From Corynebacterium sp. zg-331 (GTDB lineage: Bacteria > Actinomycetota > Actinomycetes > Mycobacteriales > Mycobacteriaceae), in NCBI RefSeq assembly GCF_014267345.1, contig NZ_JACMYD010000001.1:558001-622000 (forward strand): a stretch of DNA of 64,000 bases. Direction: 5' to 3'. The position numbers were made by a program, and so were the translations under genes. Positions 58,890 to 64,000 of the stretch are shown one piece after another. Numbering within the stretch: position 1 is the first letter of the stretch; each line of letters starts with the position of its first letter. The notes under the pieces were generated by a model that ran no database searches, was not told the DNA's origin, and saw only the letters and a program-made list of their open reading frames with translations.

Positions 58890-59576
58890 ATGCCCCGTGC
58901 CATTTTTTGGGACATGGACGGCACCCTGGTGGATTCCGAGCCGCTCTGGGAGATCGCCACCTACGAGCTCAGTGAGCGCCTGGGGCGGCGCATCACTGCT
59001 CAGCAGCGCGACGCTACGGTGGGAGGTTCCTTCGACAACACCCTGCGAATCTGCGCCGAGCACGCCGGCGTGACCGTGACGGCGTCCCAGGCCCGGGATC
59101 TCCACGACTCCATGTTTGCCCGGATGGGCGAGCTCTTCTCCCGCTTTCTGGTTCCCCGCCCCGGCGTGCGCGCCGTGCTCAGCGCCCTGCATCGGCACGG
59201 GATACCGATGATGGTGACCACGAACACCGAGCGATCCCTGGCCGATACCGCGATCGCCGCCGTCGGCGCCGAATTCTTCTGCGGCTCGGTGGCCGGCGAC
59301 GAGGTTGCCAGGTTTAAGCCCGCCCCCGACATGTATCTTGAGGCCGCTCGCCGCGTCGAAGCGCCGCCGGAGGACTGCCTGGTATTCGAGGATTCCCCCG
59401 CCGGGATGCACGCCGCCGTGGCGGCCGGATGCCGGGTCATCGGCCTGCCGGAGGATCCCGCCGATCTGGTATCCGGGGCCCTGCTGATGCAGGATCTACA
59501 CGGCGGGTCTCGCTCTTTTACCGAAGTGAGCACGGAGGAGATCGCACGATGGTTCACCCTGAGCGCCCGGGCATGA
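58890..59576 (+). CDS. HAD-superfamily phosphatase
   Basis: 228 residues from ATG 58890. HAD motif [12 protein letters not shown] (nucleophile Asp8), motif [11 protein letters not shown], motif III lysine in [11 protein letters not shown], motif [14 protein letters not shown]. Beta-phosphoglucomutase/GPH-like cap. Substrate unknown; in actinomycetes the gene commonly sits before hisE-hisG, as here. Confidence 0.92.
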   Translation: MPRAIFWDMDGTLVDSEPLWEIATYELSERLGRRITAQQRDATVGGSFDNTLRICAEHAGVTVTASQARDLHDSMFARMGELFSRFLVPRPGVRAVLSALHRHGIPMMVTTNTERSLADTAIAAVGAEFFCGSVAGDEVARFKPAPDMYLEAARRVEAPPEDCLVFEDSPAGMHAAVAAGCRVIGLPEDPADLVSGALLMQDLHGGSRSFTEVSTEEIARWFTLSARA

Positions 59577-59589
59577 AATAATCTTCCAG

Positions 59590-59853
59590 GTGAAGAACTT
59601 TGACTCCCTGTATGAGCAGTTGCAGTCCCGCGCCCAGGCCAACCCGGAAGACTCCGCTACCGCCGCGGCCCTCGCCTCGGGTATTCACGGCATCGGTAAG
59701 AAAGTGGTAGAAGAGGCGGCCGAGGTGTGGATGGCCGCGGAATACCAGTCAAAGGAGGAGCTGGCCGAGGAGATTTCCCAGCTGATGTATTGGGCCCAGG
59801 TCGTCATGCTCTCGCGCGGACTGACCCCCGACGACGTGTACCGCTACCTGTAG
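59590..59853 (+). CDS. hisE: Phosphoribosyl-ATP pyrophosphatase
   Basis: Second step of histidine synthesis. 87 residues, all-alpha MazG-like fold with [20 protein letters not shown] and the acidic metal-binding residues EEAAE / EEISQ. GTG start 13 bp after the HAD stop, with TAATCT a few bases upstream. Separate hisE and hisG genes are usual in actinobacteria. Confidence 0.95.
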   Translation: MKNFDSLYEQLQSRAQANPEDSATAAALASGIHGIGKKVVEEAAEVWMAAEYQSKEELAEEISQLMYWAQVVMLSRGLTPDDVYRYL

Positions 59854-59864
59854 GAGAATTCACC

Positions 59865-60707
59865 ATGATGCGCATCGCCGTGCCCAACAAGGGTGCCCTG
59901 GCCGACGTGGCCGCCACCATTCTCAAGGAGGCGGGCTACGCCACCCGGCGGGACCCTAAGGCCCTCACTGTGATCGACCGCACCAATAACGTAGAGTTCT
60001 TTTTCCTGCGCCCCAAGGACATCGCCATCTACGTGGCCTCGGGGCAGCTGGACCTGGGGATCACCGGCAGGGATTTGGCCGCAGACGCCCAGGCCGAGGT
60101 CGTTGAGGTGCTCTCCCTGGGCTTTGGCGCTTCTACATTCCGATTCGCCGCCCCCACAGGCCAGCAGTGGACGGTGGCAGACCTGGAGGGGCGGCGCGTA
60201 GCCACGGCCTACCCGCACCTGGTGGGTACCTACCTGGAGCAGCAGGGGATCGAGGCCACCGTGATCCGGCTGGATGGGGCCGTGGAAGTCTCCATCAAGC
60301 TCGGCGTCGCGGACGCGATCGCGGACGTCGTTTCCACCGGCGCCACCCTGCGCCAGCAGGGCCTGGAGCCCTTCGGAGAAGCGATCTGCCACTCGGAGGC
60401 CGTGGTAGTCAGCCGCACCCCCGAAATTACCCCCGAGCAGCGTGTGATGTTGCGGCGATTTGAGGGAATTGTCCACGCGCATCACTATGTAATGCTCGAC
60501 TATAACGTCGAGCGCGAACGCTTAGACGAGGCCACCGCCATCACACCGGGCCTGTCCGGCCCCACCATTTCGCCGCTGACCAGGCCTCATTGGGTGGCGG
60601 TACGGGCCATGATCCCGCGCGCGGAGGCCAACGAGGTCATGGACGCCCTGGCCGGGGTGGGTGCGGAGGCAATCCTCGCCACGGATCTACGTATAGCGAG
60701 GATCTAG
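59865..60707 (+). CDS. hisG: ATP phosphoribosyltransferase
   Basis: First, feedback-controlled step of histidine synthesis. ATG 59865 (a second ATG at 59868) with GGAG upstream gives 280 residues, the long form with a C-terminal histidine-binding domain. Core: [35 protein letters not shown] site [15 protein letters not shown]-terminal block [17 protein letters not shown]. It is 11 bp after hisE, so both are coexpressed. Confidence 0.96.
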   Translation: MMRIAVPNKGALADVAATILKEAGYATRRDPKALTVIDRTNNVEFFFLRPKDIAIYVASGQLDLGITGRDLAADAQAEVVEVLSLGFGASTFRFAAPTGQQWTVADLEGRRVATAYPHLVGTYLEQQGIEATVIRLDGAVEVSIKLGVADAIADVVSTGATLRQQGLEPFGEAICHSEAVVVSRTPEITPEQRVMLRRFEGIVHAHHYVMLDYNVERERLDEATAITPGLSGPTISPLTRPHWVAVRAMIPRAEANEVMDALAGVGAEAILATDLRIARI

Positions 60708-60725
60708 GCAAAACCACATCCTCGC

Positions 60726-60731
60726 TAGGAT
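60726..60731 (+). promoter_or_regulatory. -10 of aspA
   Basis: TAGGAT; start point predicted near 60738, leader about 37 nt containing AGAAAGGA (60755-60762). Confidence 0.5.
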
Positions 60732-60774
60732 GGAGGCGTCAATTCACCCCATCGAGAAAGGACGCCGTTTCCCC

Positions 60775-62253
60775 ATGGCCACGTCCAAAAAGACTGCCAA
60801 GGTTAAGAATCAGGAAGCGAGCACCCCCACCCCGGGTACTCGAACGGAGGAGGATCTACTGGGAACCATGGAGGTGCCCTCCTCCGCCTACTACGGCATT
60901 CACACCCTGCGCGCCGTGGAGAATTTCCAGATTTCACGCAACACCATCAACCAGGTGCCCGCATTCATCCGCGGCATGGTGCAGGTGAAAAAGGCCACCG
61001 CAATGGCCAACCGCCGCCTACACACCCTGCCCCGCAAGAAGGCTGAGGCGATTATCTGGGCCTGCGACCAGATCCTGGACAAGGGGCGCTGCATGGATCA
61101 ATTCCCCATCGATCTCTTCCAAGGCGGGGCCGGAACCAGCCTCAACATGAACACCAACGAGGTGATCGCAAACCTCGCTCTGGAACACTTAGGCGAGCCC
61201 AAGGGTTCCTACGACATCATCAACCCCAACGACGACGTGAACATGTCGCAGTCCACCAACGATGCCTATCCCACCGGCTTCCGCCTGGGGGTGCACAACG
61301 AGCTGATGCGCCTCATCGAGGCCTACGATGCCCTCCAGTCCGCTTTCCAGGCCAAGGGAGCGGAGTTCGAGGACATCCTCAAGATGGGACGCACGCAGCT
61401 CCAAGACGCCGTTCCCATGACCCTGGGCGACGAGTTCCGAGCCTTTGCCTCCAACCTCAGCGAGGAGCAGGCCATCATGCGCACCGCCGCCGAACGCCTC
61501 TTGGAGGTCAATCTCGGGGCCACGGCCATCGGCACCGGGGTCAATACCCCGGCCGGGTACCGGCACCAGGTGGTGGCCGCGCTCAGCGAGACCACCGGCC
61601 TAGAAATCAAGTCCGCCAAGGATCTCATCGAGGCCACCTCCGATACCGGTGCCTATGTCCTGGCGCACTCGGCTATCAAGCGGGCCGCGATGAAGCTCTC
61701 CAAGATCTGCAACGACCTGCGCCTGCTCTCCTCCGGCCCCACGGCGGGTCTCCACGAGATCAACCTACCCCCGCGCCAGGCGGGCTCTTCCATCATGCCG
61801 GGGAAGGTCAACCCGGTGATCCCGGAGGTGGTCAATCAGGTGTGCTTCAAAGTCTTTGGCAACGACCTCACCGTCACGATGGCCGCCGAGGCCGGCCAGC
61901 TGCAGCTCAACGTGATGGAGCCGGTGATCGGGGAGGCCCTGTTCGAATCGTTGCGCATTCTGCGCAACGCGGCGGACACGCTGCGCACCAAGTGCGTCAC
62001 GGGCATTACCGCCAACGCCGAGGTGTGCCGGGCCTACGTGGAGAACTCCATCGGCATCGTTACTTACCTCAACCCCTTCATCGGCCACCACAACGGCGAT
62101 CTCATCGCCAAGGAGGCTGCCGCCACCGGGGCCAAAGTGCGAGACCTCGTGCTGGATAAGGGACTCATGGATAAAGAAACCCTGGACCGGGTCTTGTCCA
62201 AAGAGAACCTGATGCACCCGGAGTTCCGCGGCACCATATATCTGGATGATTAA
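60775..62253 (+). CDS. aspA: Aspartate ammonia-lyase
   Basis: Reversible deamination of aspartate to fumarate. 492 residues from ATG 60775; an ATG at 60730 lies within the predicted -10. A disordered N-terminal extension (about 1-30) is usual in corynebacteria. Catalytic loop [15 protein letters not shown], substrate motifs [14 protein letters not shown] and [22 protein letters not shown]. The neighbouring C4-dicarboxylate transporter gene indicates aspartate/fumarate exchange metabolism. Confidence 0.96.
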   Translation: MATSKKTAKVKNQEASTPTPGTRTEEDLLGTMEVPSSAYYGIHTLRAVENFQISRNTINQVPAFIRGMVQVKKATAMANRRLHTLPRKKAEAIIWACDQILDKGRCMDQFPIDLFQGGAGTSLNMNTNEVIANLALEHLGEPKGSYDIINPNDDVNMSQSTNDAYPTGFRLGVHNELMRLIEAYDALQSAFQAKGAEFEDILKMGRTQLQDAVPMTLGDEFRAFASNLSEEQAIMRTAAERLLEVNLGATAIGTGVNTPAGYRHQVVAALSETTGLEIKSAKDLIEATSDTGAYVLAHSAIKRAAMKLSKICNDLRLLSSGPTAGLHEINLPPRQAGSSIMPGKVNPVIPEVVNQVCFKVFGNDLTVTMAAEAGQLQLNVMEPVIGEALFESLRILRNAADTLRTKCVTGITANAEVCRAYVENSIGIVTYLNPFIGHHNGDLIAKEAAATGAKVRDLVLDKGLMDKETLDRVLSKENLMHPEFRGTIYLDD

Positions 62254-62332
62254 GCCCGGCGGCTTAACCCATATCACAGAAGTTGCCCAGCCCATATCCC
62301 GCACAGGATAATTGCGGTGCCATACAACCGCA
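62250..62332 (+). promoter_or_regulatory. Two hairpins between aspA and the transporter gene
   Basis: TTAAGCC (62250-62256) / GGCTTAA (62261-62267) overlaps the aspA stop. TGCGGT (62313-62318) / ACCGCA (62327-62332), 8-nt loop, lies 22 bp before the transporter start. Neither has a U-run; they may tune the ratio of the two products. Confidence 0.4.
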
Positions 62333-62353
62333 TATCGGAAAGGGCTTTCTCCG

Positions 62354-63661
62354 ATGCTTATCCTGCACATTGCGATCGTTCTCGCGGCGATCGTACTGGG
62401 CGCCCGGCTCGGTTCCATCGCCATCGGCTTCGCCGGTGGCCTCGGCGTCTTGCTCCTGGGGCTCGCCGGCGTTCCGGTGAGCCGGGAGGATATTCCCTTC
62501 GACGTCATTGGCATCATCATGGCGGTCATTGCCGCCATCGCTGCCATGCAGCGCGCCGGGGGAATGGATCTCCTGGTGTATTGGGCGGAGCGGTTCTTGC
62601 GCCGCAATCCTCGCCAAATCACGTTCTGGGCTCCGGTGGTCACCTACCTCATGACGGTCTTTGCTGGCACCGGGCATACCTCTTTTTCCACGCTGCCGGT
62701 GATCGTGGAGGTGGCCAAGGAGGGCAAGGTACGCCCCTCGCGGCCACTATCGGTGGCGGTGGTGGCCGCGCAGATGGGCATCGTCGCCTCGCCCATCTCG
62801 GCAGCCGTGGTCTTTTTGGCCTCGATTCTCGAACCCCTGGGGGTGTCCTACCTCAGTCTGCTAGCGGTGGTGATACCGGCGACATTCCTGGCGATCTTTC
62901 CCACCGCATGGCTGTGCAATCGGCTGGGCAAGGATTTAGAGCACGATCCCCACTACCGCGAACGCGTGGAGCAGGGCCTGGTCAAGAAACCCTCGATCGG
63001 ATCCGGATATACGCCCACCCGCGCCGCCACGGTCTCCGTGGGAATCTTCCTCGCCGCCATCGTGCTGGTGGTGCTCTATGCCACGCTCACTTCCTCCCAG
63101 GTGGGCCTCATCGAGGACCCCACGCTGCCGCGCAACGAGGCCATCATGGCACTCATGCTCAGTGCCGCCACCGTCATCGTCGTGGCGACCAAGATTCCGG
63201 CCGGAGATATCCTGTCCACCCAGGTTTTCCGCTCCGGTATGTCCGCCTGCGTCTGCGTGCTGGGCGTGGCCTGGCTGGGCACCACCATCATCAAGAACAA
63301 CATGGAGGGCATCGAATCGCTGGCCGGCTCCGTGCTCCAATCCAGCCCCTGGTTGCTGGCCGTGGTACTCTTCTTCGCCGCCGCGCTACTGTACTCTCAG
63401 GCGGCCACCACCCAGGCCCTCATGCCTGCCGCGCTGGCCATGGGGATCAGTCCGCTGACCGCCGTGGCCGCCTTTCCTGCGGTCTCAGCCCTCTTCGTGC
63501 TGCCCACCTATCCCACTTTGCTGGCCGCGGTGGAGATGGACGATACCGGCTCCACCCGCATCGGCAGGGCCGTGTTTAATCACCCGTTCCTCCTTCCAGG
63601 GGTGGTGTATACGGCCATCTCCGTAGCGCTGGGCTATCTCTTCGGCTCGGTTCTGCTCTGA
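62354..63661 (+). CDS. Anaerobic C4-dicarboxylate transporter (Dcu family)
   Basis: 435 residues, about 10-12 helices. Dcu family marks: VFAGTGHTSFSTLPVIVEVA, VAAQMGIVASPISAAVV, and YSQAATTQALMPAALAMGI. Exchanges succinate, fumarate, malate or aspartate. ATG 62354 with GGAAAGG upstream. Placed after aspA in a fumarate/aspartate pair as in enteric bacteria (aspA-dcuA), so DcuA-like antiport is the best guess. Confidence 0.93.
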   Translation: MLILHIAIVLAAIVLGARLGSIAIGFAGGLGVLLLGLAGVPVSREDIPFDVIGIIMAVIAAIAAMQRAGGMDLLVYWAERFLRRNPRQITFWAPVVTYLMTVFAGTGHTSFSTLPVIVEVAKEGKVRPSRPLSVAVVAAQMGIVASPISAAVVFLASILEPLGVSYLSLLAVVIPATFLAIFPTAWLCNRLGKDLEHDPHYRERVEQGLVKKPSIGSGYTPTRAATVSVGIFLAAIVLVVLYATLTSSQVGLIEDPTLPRNEAIMALMLSAATVIVVATKIPAGDILSTQVFRSGMSACVCVLGVAWLGTTIIKNNMEGIESLAGSVLQSSPWLLAVVLFFAAALLYSQAATTQALMPAALAMGISPLTAVAAFPAVSALFVLPTYPTLLAAVEMDDTGSTRIGRAVFNHPFLLPGVVYTAISVALGYLFGSVLL

Positions 63662-63677
63662 TCGCCGTCCGCACGGC

Positions 63678-63683
63678 TAGGCT
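63678..63683 (+). promoter_or_regulatory. Leaderless-type -10 of fhs
   Basis: TAGGCT, 7 nt before ATG 63691. Confidence 0.65.
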
Positions 63684-63690
63684 AGAGGCC

Positions 63691-64000
63691 ATGAGCCTCA
63701 CCGACGTCGAGATTGCCCAGGCACACCGCCTCGAGCCCATTACCGAGATCGCCCGGCGCGCGGGCATCCCCGATACCGCACTCATCGCTTACGGCGCTAC
63801 CAAGGCCAAGGTGGATGTTCGCGCCCTGCCGCAGCGCAAGCTGGGCCGGCTCGTCCTGGTCACCGGGATGTCTCCCACCCCCGCGGGGGAGGGCAAGTCC
63901 ACCGTGTTGATCGGCCTGGCCGACGCGCTGCGCGCCGCGGGACACAACGCCATCGCCGCGCTGCGTGAGCCCTCCCAGGGGCCGGTCATGGGGATCAAGG
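63691..64000 (+). CDS. fhs: Formate--tetrahydrofolate ligase, N-terminal part
   Basis: Cut by the window end; 103 residues visible. N-terminal DVEIAQAHRLEPITEIARR and YGATKAKV, then the ATP-binding P-loop SPTPAGEGKSTVLIGLADAL and ALREPSQGPVMGIK, all family-specific. Makes 10-formyl-THF from formate and ATP. Start taken as the ATG directly following the leaderless-type -10. Confidence 0.95.
   Translation, partial: MSLTDVEIAQAHRLEPITEIARRAGIPDTALIAYGATKAKVDVRALPQRKLGRLVLVTGMSPTPAGEGKSTVLIGLADALRAAGHNAIAALREPSQGPVMGIK

Overview
This window is chromosomal DNA from a high-GC actinomycete, almost certainly a Corynebacterium (roughly 60-65% GC by eye). The evidence is gene content and order: whiA, gap-pgk-tpiA-ppc-secG, an inward-facing tkt-tal-zwf-opcA-pgl operon, ctaB/ctaA, an sufR-led suf operon, acn-acnR beside a RipA-type NlpC/P60 hydrolase, a mycothiol ligase gene (mshC) and the mannosyltransferase mptB. 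The species cannot be fixed from the sequence. No CRISPR array, insertion sequence, phage gene or rRNA was seen. There is one tRNA (Leu, anticodon GAG).

Layout: 1-7 kb, end of whiA, then lower glycolysis, PEP carboxylase and secG. 7-13.5 kb, the oxidative and non-oxidative pentose-phosphate operon on the minus strand. 13.7-16.5 kb, heme O and heme A synthases with a quinone-reductase-like gene between them. 16.6-21 kb, an alcohol dehydrogenase, an ABC-2 exporter and MptB. 21.2-29 kb, the Fe-S assembly operon sufR-B-D-C-S-U-T followed by an ABC-F ATPase. 29.3-31.3 kb, a hipBA toxin-antitoxin module and a gene-poor stretch, the only region that looks accessory. 31.3-34.9 kb, metF-metE behind a SAM-riboswitch-like leader. 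35-37.7 kb, a secreted SGNH esterase and an acyl-CoA synthetase. 37.7-43.7 kb, a UPF0210/ACT/glutamine-amidotransferase group, acnR and acn. 43.7-52.6 kb, cell-wall hydrolase, ferrochelatase, DUF3097, NfeD/SPFH and small regulatory or membrane genes, then tRNA-Leu. 52.7-64 kb, pyrD, a lipoprotein, a degenerate aldo/keto reductase, uppP, mshC, hisE-hisG, aspA with a dicarboxylate transporter, and the start of fhs.

The genes are mostly housekeeping: NADPH and C5 supply, anaplerosis, heme/cytochrome oxidase assembly, Fe-S biogenesis, methionine and mycothiol synthesis, and envelope construction. The most informative non-coding signals are (i) a SAM-riboswitch-like fold whose P1 helix overlaps the metF Shine-Dalgarno sequence; (ii) two matched dyad operators flanking the hipBA promoter; (iii) an AcnR-type operator at acn and a palindrome at sufR; and (iv) about fifteen genes whose start codon lies 6-9 nt after a TANNNT -10 element, so they are probably read from leaderless mRNAs. 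In one divergent pair the two opposing -10 elements occupy the same seven bases.
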